DNA of 64,000 nt from Bradyrhizobium nanningense (GCF_004114535.1 NZ_LBJC01000024.1:310001-374000); one strand, 5' to 3'. Shown: positions 15,265 through 23,546, counted from the stretch's first letter. Program-made: numbers and translations. Notes: generated by a model not told the origin, from the sequence alone.

Positions 15265-16509
15265 ATGTGGCTTAGGTCATTAATCGTCGCGTCTTTTTTG
15301 CAGATGGGTGTCGTCGGAGCCGCGAATGCGGCGGGGCCGTTCGGCTCCGTCAATGTCGGCAACTGGATCGGCGGTGCCTTCAGCAACGACCAAACGGGCG
15401 CCTTCTCCCATTGCGCAGCAACGGCACCTTATGCAAACGGCGTCATGCTCGTCGTGGGCCAAAATGCTGCCGGTTCATGGACCCTGAGCTTCGCGAGTCC
15501 CAGCTACCGCTTCAAGCAAGGCGAGAACGCCGCGATCGATGTCATCTTCGATGGGCAGGAGCAGGCTCGGCTGTTCGCCACGGCCAATCAACCGAACATG
15601 CTTACCGCGGTCATGCCTGCCAACGTCACGCGAACGTTTCAGAAGGCAGGCCTGATGGTCGCAACGAGTGGGCGCACTGTCCTCAATTTCGACCTGACGT
15701 CCGCCGGAACCGTGGTCACGGCATTGGCCAATTGCGTTACCCGGGTAAAAGCCGATGGGCTCAGCAAGGCCGGTGACCTCACCAAGGTGGCCGCCAAGCC
15801 GCAGGCCGCGCCGGACAAGCAGGCGCCGCCGGCGTCCGGCAAATCCGGCAGAGGCAAGAGCGGCACCGGCTTTGTGGTGAGCGCGAGCGGGCACCTCGTC
15901 ACCAACAATCATGTGATCAATGGCTGCGTCGGCGACATCAAGGGCAACCTCACCGGCGAGGCCGCGATGGTGCTGCGCGTCGTTTCGACCGACGCCAACA
16001 ATGACCTCGCTTTGCTTCAGGCGCCGTCGACGACGGCATTCAAGGACTTTGCCCGTATCCGCGACCGCTCGTTCCACTCCGGCGATTCCGTCGTCGCGAT
16101 CGGATTTCCCTACCACGGACTGCTCAGCTCGGACTTCACCGTGACGACGGGTATCGTGAGCTCATTGAGCGGCATGCGCAATGACACGCGTTTCCTGCAA
16201 ATCAGCGCCCCCGTGCAGCCCGGCAATAGCGGCGGCCCGCTGTTCGACACCACCGGCCAGATCGTGGGCGTGGTCACCGGCAAGATCCCGGGATTGCGCA
16301 TCGCCGCTGTGACTGGCGATATTCCCGAGAACATCAACTTCGCCATCAAGACCGGCGCGCTGCGCGACTTCCTTGACAATTCCGTGGTGCCCTACCAGAC
16401 CGCCGAGCCCAAGGGAGAGCTCAAAACCACCGACATCGCCGGCAACGCCCGCGCCTACACGATGCTGATCTCGTGCACCGCCACGGAGCAGGCGGACGCG
16501 AAGCGGTAA
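15265..16509 (+). CDS. Exported trypsin-like serine protease with an uncharacterised N-terminal domain
   Basis: The 414-residue protein starts with a signal peptide (about 1-22, cleaved near AANAA). Residues 25-165 form an uncharacterised domain, after which a Lys/Pro/Ala-rich linker (about 172-198) leads to a DegP/HtrA-like protease domain. The catalytic triad is visible: His216 in VTNNHVI, Asp247 in NNDLALL and Ser322 in QPGNSGGP. No PDZ domain follows, so it is not a full HtrA. It should act in the periplasm. The gene stands alone, convergent with the DUF899 gene. Confidence 0.87.
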   Translation: MWLRSLIVASFLQMGVVGAANAAGPFGSVNVGNWIGGAFSNDQTGAFSHCAATAPYANGVMLVVGQNAAGSWTLSFASPSYRFKQGENAAIDVIFDGQEQARLFATANQPNMLTAVMPANVTRTFQKAGLMVATSGRTVLNFDLTSAGTVVTALANCVTRVKADGLSKAGDLTKVAAKPQAAPDKQAPPASGKSGRGKSGTGFVVSASGHLVTNNHVINGCVGDIKGNLTGEAAMVLRVVSTDANNDLALLQAPSTTAFKDFARIRDRSFHSGDSVVAIGFPYHGLLSSDFTVTTGIVSSLSGMRNDTRFLQISAPVQPGNSGGPLFDTTGQIVGVVTGKIPGLRIAAVTGDIPENINFAIKTGALRDFLDNSVVPYQTAEPKGELKTTDIAGNARAYTMLISCTATEQADAKR

Positions 16510-16542
16510 AACGGCGACTTGCGCCACCCCAAACGCCGCCAT

Positions 16543-16563
16543 CGTCCTGGCAAGGCCAGGACG
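16543..16563. terminator. Short hairpin between convergent genes
   Basis: The arms CGTCCTGG and CCAGGACG flank a five-base loop in the gap between the protease and DUF899 genes. There is no T-run, so intrinsic termination is uncertain. Confidence 0.3.
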
Positions 16564-16586
16564 ACATTGCTGAGCGAGGTGCCCCC

Positions 16587-17324
16587 TCACTCGTGGCAGC
16601 ACGCCTCCTTCGTCGCCTGCGGTTCGTACTGGTCGCTCAGGCGAACCCAGTCCATCGGATAGGGCAAGCCCTCCTCGTGACGGCCGAGCGGCGTGAGGTC
16701 GAGGTATTGATAGGCGGCGTTCATCATATCGAGGCCGCGGGCGAAGCATGAGTAGGTGTGGAAGATCTCGCCAGCCTCATTGCGAAAGAACACGCTGATG
16801 CCGGGCAGCTCGGGTCCGTAGAACGGCGTGGTGCCGAAATTGTATTTCGGCACACCCTTGTCGATCTGCTCGCGCGTGAACGAGACTTCGTAATCGTAGT
16901 TGAAGTCGTTGCTTCCCGAGGAGACCCAATCGAAGGTCCAGCCCATCCGCTTCTTGAACGCGTCGAGCTTGGCAACGGGCGCAAGTGAAATCGCAACCAT
17001 GCTGGTGTCGCGCGCGGCAAGATGCGGCACCATGCGCTCGAAACCGTCGGCCCAGAACGAGCAGCTCTTGCAGGCGGCGTCCCAATCCGGTGCGAACATC
17101 ACGTGCTGCACCACGAGCTGCGGCCGGCCCTTGAAGAGATCGCCGAGCGTCAGCTTGCCGTTCGGTCCGTCGAACACGTAGTTCTTGTCGACCTTGACCC
17201 AGGGCAAGGCACGGCGCTCCTCGGCCAGGCGTTCGCGGGCCGCAGTGAGCTCCTTCTCATGGGCCAGATGAGCCTTGCGGGCGGCGATCCATTGCTCGCG
17301 CGAGACGATCTGATGTTGCTGCAT
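16587..17324 (-). CDS. DUF899 family (thioredoxin-fold) protein
   Basis: The 245-residue protein matches the DUF899 pattern: LPWVKVDKNYVFDGPNGKLT, then LVVQHVMFAPDWDAACKSCS (a thioredoxin-like strand with a cysteine pair), and ISVFFRNEAGEIFHTYSCFA near the end. The fold is related to AhpC/TSA proteins, but the reaction is unknown. It ends with a cysteine pair in ACCHE. ATG 17324 has a strong GGAGG site. The gene follows the SRPBCC gene by 21 bases on the same strand, and the ArsR/SRPBCC/DUF899 trio is probably one operon. Confidence 0.88.
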   Translation of the reverse strand: MQQHQIVSREQWIAARKAHLAHEKELTAARERLAEERRALPWVKVDKNYVFDGPNGKLTLGDLFKGRPQLVVQHVMFAPDWDAACKSCSFWADGFERMVPHLAARDTSMVAISLAPVAKLDAFKKRMGWTFDWVSSGSNDFNYDYEVSFTREQIDKGVPKYNFGTTPFYGPELPGISVFFRNEAGEIFHTYSCFARGLDMMNAAYQYLDLTPLGRHEEGLPYPMDWVRLSDQYEPQATKEACCHE

Positions 17325-17345
17325 GGTGTCCTCCTCTGATCGGGA

Positions 17346-17825
17346 TCAGGCGACGAAGGCATCGAGCTTGTCGAAGAACGAGCTCCAGCCGCGCAGATGG
17401 TTGTCGCGGGCGGTTTCGTCGAAGAACTGCGCGTGATGGAAGACCATCAAGGTGCCGGCGCTGTCCGGCTTCAGCGTGATCGTCACCAGCGATTCGCGCT
17501 CCGGCGTCGAATGCCAGGCCCAGGTGAAGACCAGCCGCTCGTTCGGCACGACGTCGCGATAGGTACCGCCGGCCTCGAAATATTCGCCGTCATCACGGGT
17601 GAAGCTGATGCGAAAGTTGCCGCCGGTGCGGACGTCGAGTTCGGCTCGAAGCGTCGCAGGCTTCATGTGCGGCGGCCCGAACCATTGCGCTAGCTGCTCG
17701 GCTTTCGTCCAGGCCGCGTAGACCCTTTCCGGCCGCGCGCGGAGCCGGCGCGTGAGCGTGAGGCTTGGGCGTTCCGTTGCGCGCTCGGCGGCACTGAGTT
17801 CGGCGTTGACGGCTGCGTTGGCCAT
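17346..17825 (-). CDS. SRPBCC (AHSA1-like) domain protein
   Basis: The 159-residue protein has the typical opening LTLTRRLRARPERVYAAWTK, the AEQLAQWFGPPHM segment, FEAGGTYRDVVPNERLVFTW in the middle, and a C-terminal helix ending SSFFDKLDAFVA. This helix-grip fold binds hydrophobic ligands; the substrate is unknown. Its 5' 136 bases overlap the 3' end of the upstream ArsR gene in another frame. ATG 17825 is preceded by GGAGGAAG. Co-occurrence with an ArsR regulator is a common arrangement for this family. Confidence 0.9.
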   Translation of the reverse strand: MANAAVNAELSAAERATERPSLTLTRRLRARPERVYAAWTKAEQLAQWFGPPHMKPATLRAELDVRTGGNFRISFTRDDGEYFEAGGTYRDVVPNERLVFTWAWHSTPERESLVTITLKPDSAGTLMVFHHAQFFDETARDNHLRGWSSFFDKLDAFVA

Positions 17826-18154
17826 GTCTCTTCCTCCACGAAGGCGGCAAGGCGATCGAGATTGTCGGACCAGAATTGCGCGTAGCGATTGAGCCAGTTC
17901 ATCGCCTGCTCCATCGGCTGCGCGGTGAGCCGGCAGGCGACCGTGCGCCCGGTCTTCTCCCGCACGATCAGGCCCGCATCCGTGAGCACGTCGAGATGCT
18001 TCATGACCGCCGGCAGCGAGATCGGGAACGGTGCGGCCAGTTCGCTCACCGACAGGCAGTCCTGGTCGCCGAGCCGTGCCAGCAGGGCACGGCGCGTCGG
18101 GTCGGATAGCGCCGCAAACGTCCGGTCCAGCGTCTCGTCCTGATACTTAACCAT
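17690..18154 (-). CDS. ArsR-family transcriptional regulator with a long basic tail
   Basis: The first 105 residues form a standard ArsR winged helix: RTFAALSDPTRRALLARLGD, then LSVSELAAPFPISLPAVMKH, the DNA-recognition helix, and REKTGRTVACRLTA for the wing. Metal-binding cysteines are absent, so the signal is not a thiophilic metal. The last 45 residues are Ser/Arg/Pro-rich (SRSRAGSARGRKGSTRPGRK) and are encoded almost wholly inside the downstream SRPBCC gene. ATG 18154 has no ribosome-binding site, but a very good promoter ends seven bases before it, so the mRNA is probably leaderless. Confidence 0.87.
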   Translation of the reverse strand: MVKYQDETLDRTFAALSDPTRRALLARLGDQDCLSVSELAAPFPISLPAVMKHLDVLTDAGLIVREKTGRTVACRLTAQPMEQAMNWLNRYAQFWSDNLDRLAAFVEEETWPTQPSTPNSVPPSAQRNAQASRSRAGSARGRKGSTRPGRKPSS

Positions 18155-18189
18155 AAGGTTTAGTATAAGTGCAAACGGGAACGCGTCAA
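18149..18189 (-). promoter_or_regulatory. Promoter of the ArsR/SRPBCC operon with an overlapping operator and leaderless start
   Basis: On the minus strand TTGACG (18189-18184) and TATACT (18167-18162) are 16 bases apart. The ATG follows TATACT after only seven bases, so transcription should begin at or next to the start codon. AACC-N4-GGTT (18149-18160) straddles the start codon and is a plausible site for autorepression by the ArsR protein. Confidence 0.65.
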
Positions 18190-18260
18190 GCCAGAACCTC
18201 AGCACACGGTTCTGCACGAGTGCGTGATCAGGCAGCGCTCAGTAGGGAACGTTGATCGCG

Positions 18261-18539
18261 CTAGTACGGCGCGACGGGCCGCGTGCGTCGGTGGGGCCGA
18301 GGTTGCGGCGGCTGCTCCTGGCCGTAGCCAAAGCGAGGATTGCGATCGCAATACAGCAGCCGGCCCGACACGCTGGCCTGGCATTGTTCATAGCTGTTGT
18401 AGGCGCATTCGCCGGGATAATCATACTCGCCACCCTGGGCGCACCATGGATAGTCGCGCGCCGCGGCGGGCGTGACGGTGGCGAAGCCGGCAAGGACCGC
18501 CGCCCCGAGCATCAGCAGCACCAATTGCGTCTTGCGCAT
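18261..18539 (-). CDS. Small exported DUF3551-like protein
   Basis: The 92-residue protein has a signal peptide (MRKTQLVLLMLGAAVLAGFA, cleaved near PAAA). A short mature part follows, with YPWCAQGGEYDYPGECAYNS, YEQCQASVSGRLLYCDRNP and a Pro/Arg-rich end. The four-cysteine pattern C..C..C..C with YPWC and Q-C-x-A-x-x-x-G is typical of DUF3551, an abundant family of small periplasmic proteins in Bradyrhizobiaceae. The function is unknown. Confidence 0.87.
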   Translation of the reverse strand: MRKTQLVLLMLGAAVLAGFATVTPAAARDYPWCAQGGEYDYPGECAYNSYEQCQASVSGRLLYCDRNPRFGYGQEQPPQPRPHRRTRPVAPY

Positions 18540-18635
18540 GATCCAACTCCTCTCTAGCTGGCACGGGATACGGCGCCATCTATCATCAGGTTTCGCAGTG
18601 CCGTTTTATTCCGCATCAACGAAACAAGCCACGCA

Positions 18636-18663
18636 AGAAAAAGCCCTGCCGCAAGGCAGGGCT
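18636..18663 (-). terminator. Intrinsic terminator of the solute-binding protein gene
   Basis: On the minus strand AGCCCTGCC-TTGC-GGCAGGGCT is followed by a run of Ts (complement of the As at 18637-18641). It lies 25 bases beyond the stop of the 18688-19662 gene. Confidence 0.8.
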
Positions 18664-18687
18664 CCATGTCTGGCCATCAAAAGATCG

Positions 18688-19662
18688 CTAGTCGACCTTC
18701 AGGCCGGCGAACTCGACGACCTTCTTCCACTTCTCGGTCTCGGCCTTGATCTCCTCGCCGAACGCCTCCGGGGTCTGCACCCGCGGCTCGCCGCCGAGCT
18801 CGACCAGACGCTTGGTCATGTCGGGCTCCTTCATCAGCGTGTTGATCTCGCTGTTGAGCTTGGCGATGATCTCCTTCGGCGTGTTCTTCGGAGCGCCCAT
18901 GCCGAACAGCGCACTGGCCTCGTAGCCCTTCACGGTCTCGGCGATCGCCTGCACGTCGGGGAGCTGCGGCGAGCGCTCTGCGGTGGTGACGCCGATCGCA
19001 CGAAGCGAGCCGGAGCGGATGTGCTGGATGATCGAGGGCATGTTGTCGAAGATCACCTGCACCTGGCCGCCGAGCATGTCGGTGATCGCGGGCGCGGCGC
19101 CGCGATAGGGCACGTGCTGCATCTTGCAGCCGGTCATGGCCATGAACATCTCGCCGGACAGATGCACCGAGGTGCCGTTACCCGACGAGGCCATGTTGAC
19201 CTTGCCGGGATTGGCCTTCACATATTCGATGAACTCGACGACGTTCTTGGCCGGCACGTCCTTGTTGACGGTCATCACGTTCGGAACGCGCTGGAACGAA
19301 GCGACCGGCGCCATGTCCCGCACGAAGTTGAACTTCAGATTGGTGTAGAGCGAGGCGTTGATGTAGTTGGCCGGGTTGACCAGCTGCAACGTGTAGCCGT
19401 CGGGCTCGGCATTGATGACCGATTCGGTGGCGATGTTGTTGCCGGCACCCGGCTTGTTCTCGATCACGAATTGCTGGCCAAACTTTTCCGAGAGCCGCTG
19501 GCCGATCAGTCGCGCCAGGATGTCGGTGGCGCCGCCCGGCGGATAGCCGACCACCCATTTCACGGGCCGGGCCGGATAATCGGCGGCAAGAGCCTTCGAC
19601 AGCGGGGTGGCTGCAAGCGGACTGGCGGCGAGCAGGCCCAGCGCGGTACGGCGAGTGATCAT
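18688..19662 (-). CDS. Tripartite tricarboxylate-type (Bug) solute-binding protein
   Basis: The 324-residue periplasmic protein begins with a twin-arginine-like signal (MITRRTALGLLAASPLAATP). The mature part has the Bug-family opening YPARPVKWVVGYPPGGATDI and later YRGAAPAITDMLGGQVQVIF, which line the ligand pocket. Bug proteins bind small carboxylates and feed TctAB permeases. No permease genes lie next to it, so it is an orphan receptor, as is common for this family. ATG 19662 was chosen because the signal peptide starts there; an upstream in-frame ATG would add 24 non-signal residues. A terminator follows at 18636-18663. Confidence 0.92.
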   Translation of the reverse strand: MITRRTALGLLAASPLAATPLSKALAADYPARPVKWVVGYPPGGATDILARLIGQRLSEKFGQQFVIENKPGAGNNIATESVINAEPDGYTLQLVNPANYINASLYTNLKFNFVRDMAPVASFQRVPNVMTVNKDVPAKNVVEFIEYVKANPGKVNMASSGNGTSVHLSGEMFMAMTGCKMQHVPYRGAAPAITDMLGGQVQVIFDNMPSIIQHIRSGSLRAIGVTTAERSPQLPDVQAIAETVKGYEASALFGMGAPKNTPKEIIAKLNSEINTLMKEPDMTKRLVELGGEPRVQTPEAFGEEIKAETEKWKKVVEFAGLKVD

Positions 19663-19787
19663 CTCAAGGGTTCTCCCAACGTGTTGTTCTTGAAGCCGGA
19701 TAGCTTGAACCCGGCGTCGGCGGGGTTGTAACAAAGCTTGCCGCAGGCGGAAAGTGCACGGGACGCATCACGACGAAAGGATAAGGC

Positions 19788-20198
19788 ATGCCGGTCAAGG
19801 TCGAAGCTCTCGATCATCTCGTGATCAACGTCGCCGATGTCGCGGCCAGTGCGGAGTGGTACCGCAGGATTCTCGGCATGGAAGTCAAGGTGTTCGATCC
19901 CGGTGGCGGCAAAGCGCCGCGGACTTCGCTTCACTTTGGTAACCAGAAGATCAACGTCCGGCCGCGCGATGCCGACAAGGTGGAGTGGTTCACCGCGGAC
20001 CAGGCGACCGCCGGCAGCGAGGACCTCTGCTTCCTCACCTCCGCTGCGCCCGACGAGGTGGTGGCGCATCTGCAGGCACACGGCGTCGCGATCGCGGAAG
20101 GCCCGGTTCTCAAGCAGGGCGCCTGCGGCACGCTGCGCTCGGTCTATTGCCGGGATCCGGATGGCAGCCTGATCGAGATCTCGTCGTACGAGGATTGA
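19788..20198 (+). CDS. VOC family (glyoxalase/dioxygenase fold) protein
   Basis: The 136-residue protein has both halves of the vicinal-oxygen-chelate fold: LDHLVINVADVAASAEWYRR with the first metal-ligand His, LHFGNQKINV, and the C-terminal CRDPDGSLIEISSY with the Glu ligand. The second-half DLCFLTSAAPDEVV completes the module. Substrate specificity cannot be assigned. ATG 19788 has AAGGATAAGG upstream. It is divergent from the Bug protein. Confidence 0.9.
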   Translation: MPVKVEALDHLVINVADVAASAEWYRRILGMEVKVFDPGGGKAPRTSLHFGNQKINVRPRDADKVEWFTADQATAGSEDLCFLTSAAPDEVVAHLQAHGVAIAEGPVLKQGACGTLRSVYCRDPDGSLIEISSYED

Positions 20199-20223
20199 GG
20201 CAACCAGGCGCTACAAACTCGGT

Positions 20224-20310
20224 CGTCATGCCCGGGCTTGTCCCGGGCATCCACGTTCTCCGTGCTGCATGGCCAAGACGTGGATGGCCGGGTCAAGCCC
20301 GGCCATGACG
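20224..20310. repeat. Intergenic palindromic repeat, CGTCATGCCCGGG family, paired units
   Basis: One unit (CCCGGGCTTGTCCCGGG) and an inverted second unit (GCCGGGTCAAGCCCGGC) are joined by a variable middle with ACGT arms. The whole 87 bases run from CGTCATG to CATGACG and can fold as one long hairpin. Related copies lie at 36274-36353, 42692-42777 and 58369-58399. Confidence 0.85.
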
Positions 20311-20439
20311 GGGAGAGACCGAACACGCCTCACTTCGCGCCAGCGCTTCCCGATTTGCTCCCGGCCTCATCCGATGGCAGGAAGACGCAATCATCAAGAG
20401 ACGGCCGCCATCAAGATGCAGGCTGCACGGGGAGGAGCC

Positions 20440-22020
20440 ATGCCACTTCAACAAACCACCGCCGGAATCGTGGGCCCATTCGACGGGATCGACGTGCCCT
20501 GGTTGCTCAAGATGCGCGCCGAGGTCCGGCGTGACCATCCGTTCCTGATCTGGGCGCCGTTCGATGCGCCGGCGCGGCGCTGGAGCTATGGCGCGTTTCA
20601 CGAGCGGGTCGGCGCGCTCGCGGCGGGGCTGGCACGGCGCGGCGTCCGGCCTGGCGAATATGTGCTCATTCATCTGGACAATTGCATCGAGGCGATGCTG
20701 GCCTGGTTTGCCTGTGTCGAACTCGGCGCCATCGCGGTCACCACCAACACCCGCTCGGCGCCGGCCGAGATCGCGTATTTTGCCGATCATTGTGGCGCGG
20801 TCGCCGCGATCACGCAGCCGGCCTATGCGGAAATCATCGCGCAGAACTGCCGCAACATAAGCTGGATGGCGGTGACCTCGCATGATGCCGGCGCAGCACC
20901 TGCGCAAGCGACCTCGCGCGGCGACAGCTTTGAATCCCTGTACGACGATGGCGTCGACCGCCCGAAACGCGCGACCGATCCGCTGGCGCCATGCAGCGTG
21001 CAATACACTTCAGGCACGACCTCACGCCCCAAGGCCGTGCTGTGGACCCACGCCAACGCGCTGTGGGGCGCCAAGGTCAACGCCGCGCATGAGGACCTGC
21101 ATGCGAGCGACGTGCATCAGGCGTACTTGCCACTGTTCCACACCAACGCGCTCGCCTACTCCATGCTGGCGACGCTGTGGGTCGGGGCGACTTGCGTGAT
21201 TCAGCCGCGCTTCTCCGCCAGCCGCTTCTGGAGCGTCGCGCGCGAGCACGGCGCGACCTGGACCTCGACGATACCGTTCTGCATGAAGGCGCTGCTCGAG
21301 CAGGAGATCCCTGGAGATCACAAATTCCGTCTCTGGGGCACCGCGATCAACGAGCCGCCCGCGTTCGCCGCTTTCGGCATCAAGATGATCGGCTGGTGGG
21401 GCATGACCGAGACCATCACCCACGGCATCGTCGGCGAAGTCGATCAGCCCAACATCCCGATGTCGATCGGCCGCGCCGCTCCCGAGTATCAGATCCGCAT
21501 CACCGACGATGACGGGCGGCCGACCGAAATCGGCGGCACCGGCAATCTATCGATCAAGGGCATCCCCGGCCTGTCGCTGTTCGCCGAATATCTGCACAAT
21601 GAGAAGGCCACGCGCGAGAGTTTTGACGAGCACGGCTTCTTCCTCACCGGCGATCGTGTCGATCGGCTCGAGAACGGCTTCATCAAGTTCGGCGACCGCG
21701 CCAAGGACATGCTGAAGGTCGGCGGCGAGAACGTCGCGGCCTCCGAGATCGAGCAGGTGATCGCGCTCGTATCAGGCGTGCGCGAGGCCGCCGTGGTGGC
21801 GAAGCCGCACCCGATGCTGGACGAAGTGCCTGTTGTCTTCATCATCCCGCAGGGCGGCGTCGCGGGCGCCGCGCCCGATCTGCACGAGCGCGTGATGGAA
21901 GCCTGCCGCAAGGGTCTTGCCGACTTCAAGGTGCCACGCGAGATCAGGCTCGTCGACGACATGCCGCGCTCGACGCTGGAGAAGGTGGCGAAGGCGGAGT
22001 TGCGGAGGATGCTGGGGTGA
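20440..22020 (+). CDS. AMP-dependent acyl-CoA synthetase/ligase
   Basis: The 526-residue enzyme of the ANL superfamily activates a carboxylate as acyl-AMP and transfers it to CoA. The core motifs are VQYTSGTTSRPKAVLWTH (phosphate-binding loop), WWGMTETITHG, LTGDRVDRLENGFIKFGDR (hinge), and PRSTLEKVAKAELRRM with the catalytic Lys near the end. The substrate acid is not apparent. ATG 20440 is fixed by GGAGGAG directly upstream; longer in-frame starts to 20269 run through the palindromic repeat. A very strong hairpin follows the stop. Confidence 0.9.
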   Translation: MPLQQTTAGIVGPFDGIDVPWLLKMRAEVRRDHPFLIWAPFDAPARRWSYGAFHERVGALAAGLARRGVRPGEYVLIHLDNCIEAMLAWFACVELGAIAVTTNTRSAPAEIAYFADHCGAVAAITQPAYAEIIAQNCRNISWMAVTSHDAGAAPAQATSRGDSFESLYDDGVDRPKRATDPLAPCSVQYTSGTTSRPKAVLWTHANALWGAKVNAAHEDLHASDVHQAYLPLFHTNALAYSMLATLWVGATCVIQPRFSASRFWSVAREHGATWTSTIPFCMKALLEQEIPGDHKFRLWGTAINEPPAFAAFGIKMIGWWGMTETITHGIVGEVDQPNIPMSIGRAAPEYQIRITDDDGRPTEIGGTGNLSIKGIPGLSLFAEYLHNEKATRESFDEHGFFLTGDRVDRLENGFIKFGDRAKDMLKVGGENVAASEIEQVIALVSGVREAAVVAKPHPMLDEVPVVFIIPQGGVAGAAPDLHERVMEACRKGLADFKVPREIRLVDDMPRSTLEKVAKAELRRMLG

Positions 22021-22023
22021 GCG

Positions 22024-22117
22024 CGTAGGGTGGATTAGCCGAAGGCGTAACCCACCATGCTTCAGAGAATGCCGAACGAAGTTTGGTGGATTACGCCTTC
22101 GGCTAATCCACCCTACG
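22024..22117. repeat. Long hairpin repeat between convergent genes, 27-bp perfect arms
   Basis: The left arm (22024-22050, starting CGTAGGGTGGATTAGC) and the right arm (22091-22117) are exact reverse complements, and pairing continues inward with one mismatch. It lies between the acyl-CoA synthetase and HD-GYP stops, three and nine bases from them. It probably ends both transcripts. Confidence 0.85.
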
Positions 22118-22126
22118 GCATCTCGC

Positions 22127-23221
22127 CTAGAACGACCCCAGCGCCACCGGGCGGAACGCCTGCAGCAGCTGCTGGTCGAGCTTGCCGACCATGCCTTCCA
22201 TCATGCCGAACGCGCGCGAATGCGTGAACGGCATGCGGTAGGCGCGCTTCTCGATCAGCGCGGCATAGATGTCGACGATCGTCGTCAGACGCACGATGTC
22301 GCTGATCTGGTTCGACGACAGGCCGTTCGGATAACCGCTGCCGTCGAGAAATTCGTGGTGATGCAGGATCACATCGAGCATCTCCGGCGGGAAGCCGCCT
22401 TGGACGGCGAGCGCATCATAGCCGCGGCGCGGATGCTGGCGGACCTCGGCCATCTCCTCGTCGGTGAGCTTGCCGGGCTTGTCGAGCAGCGCGGCGGGAA
22501 CGAAGGCCTTACCGACGTCGTGCAGCAGCGCGGCACGGGTCAGGCGGCGCTGGTCGTCCTCGCGCATACCGAGATGCTGCGCGAAGGCGACGGCGAAGCC
22601 GGTGACGAACAGGCAGTGACGATAGCTGCCGACATGGTGGCAGCCGACCGTGGTGAGCCATTCGCGCAGCGAGGAATGCTTGATCGCCTTCAGGATCTTG
22701 CTTTCCGCGGCGATGACGTCGTCGAAGGTCAAGGGCACGCCGAGCGGCAGCTTCTCGAACATCTTCGCCAGCACCGCATGCGCCGCCTCGACGCCGCGGT
22801 TGAGCGTCTTGCCGCGGTCGGTCGCATCATAGGCGGCGGTGTCCGGGAAGGCGGCGCGAATGCGCTGCAGGATGGCGTCGGCCTGGAGCGGCCGCGAAAT
22901 CGTGTCGGTGGCGCCCAGCGCCCACGCCTGCATGGTGCCGTGATGCAGCGCGTCCGCAAGCACGAACAGCCGCGGCATCGACCGATAAGCATCGCCGCGC
23001 AGCTTGTTGCGTACCCGCTGCACGCTCTCGGGCGAGCGCAGGTTGATGTCGACCACGAGCCCGGAGAGATCGCGCGAGGGCTTGTCGGGGATCTCCTGCG
23101 TCGTCACCGTCGAGACGTCGCCGACTGCCTTCAGGATGCTGGCGAGCTCGGAGCTTTCGTCGCTCCGGTCGGAGGCGAGCAGAAGCCGGCGTTTGGCGGC
23201 GGATTTGGCTGGCGCGTTCAT
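22127..23221 (-). CDS. HD-GYP domain phosphodiesterase with a degenerate receiver-like N-terminus
   Basis: The 364-residue protein has an N-terminal Rossmann-like segment (LLLASDRSDESSELASILKA, then LSGLVVDINL) that resembles a response-regulator receiver with its acidic pocket altered. The HD-GYP domain has LLHDVGKAF (His-Asp at 234-235), then HHHEFLDGSGYPNGL (GYP at 296-298). HD-GYP enzymes hydrolyse c-di-GMP at a bi- or trinuclear iron site. It complements the GGDEF and EAL proteins at the start of the window. It is transcribed alone, convergent with the acyl-CoA synthetase. Confidence 0.92.
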   Translation of the reverse strand: MNAPAKSAAKRRLLLASDRSDESSELASILKAVGDVSTVTTQEIPDKPSRDLSGLVVDINLRSPESVQRVRNKLRGDAYRSMPRLFVLADALHHGTMQAWALGATDTISRPLQADAILQRIRAAFPDTAAYDATDRGKTLNRGVEAAHAVLAKMFEKLPLGVPLTFDDVIAAESKILKAIKHSSLREWLTTVGCHHVGSYRHCLFVTGFAVAFAQHLGMREDDQRRLTRAALLHDVGKAFVPAALLDKPGKLTDEEMAEVRQHPRRGYDALAVQGGFPPEMLDVILHHHEFLDGSGYPNGLSSNQISDIVRLTTIVDIYAALIEKRAYRMPFTHSRAFGMMEGMVGKLDQQLLQAFRPVALGSF

Positions 23222-23450
23222 GGCTTCCCCAAGGCGTGGGATTGGGATTTGGCCTCAAGCCTAAGCCGGATCAGGTTCTCTGGCCCTTAAGAGGCGTGCT
23301 CAATGGAACCCTGCGGAATTCGGTGCAATTTTAAGGGTTTTCGGTTCCGGGGCCGGGAACTTCAAAACCGTGAAAACAACCCCATGCACCGTAGAATGGG
23401 CTTGATGGATAAGGGGAATTTGGGACGCTTTCGCTCCCCCCTTCCGCTGT

Positions 23451-23546
23451 CGTCGCCCGGCTTGACCGGGCGACCCAGTATGCCAAGGCGCCGCGGAACC
23501 GAAAAGCCGCGGCGCACTGGATACCCCGCTTCCGCGGAGCATGACA
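23451..23546. repeat. Intergenic palindromic repeat, CGTCGCCCGG family
   Basis: A unit GTCGCCCGGCTTGACCGGGC (ending GACC) is followed by a G/C-rich middle and a second unit with CTGGATACCCCGCTTCCGCG and GCATGACA. A related half-unit is at 51471-51515. The remaining bases between 23222 and 23577 hold no gene. Confidence 0.7.

Noticed and set aside
20224..20310. CRISPR-like array
   Set aside because: The repeats are paired palindromes without regularly spaced spacers; no cas genes are present.
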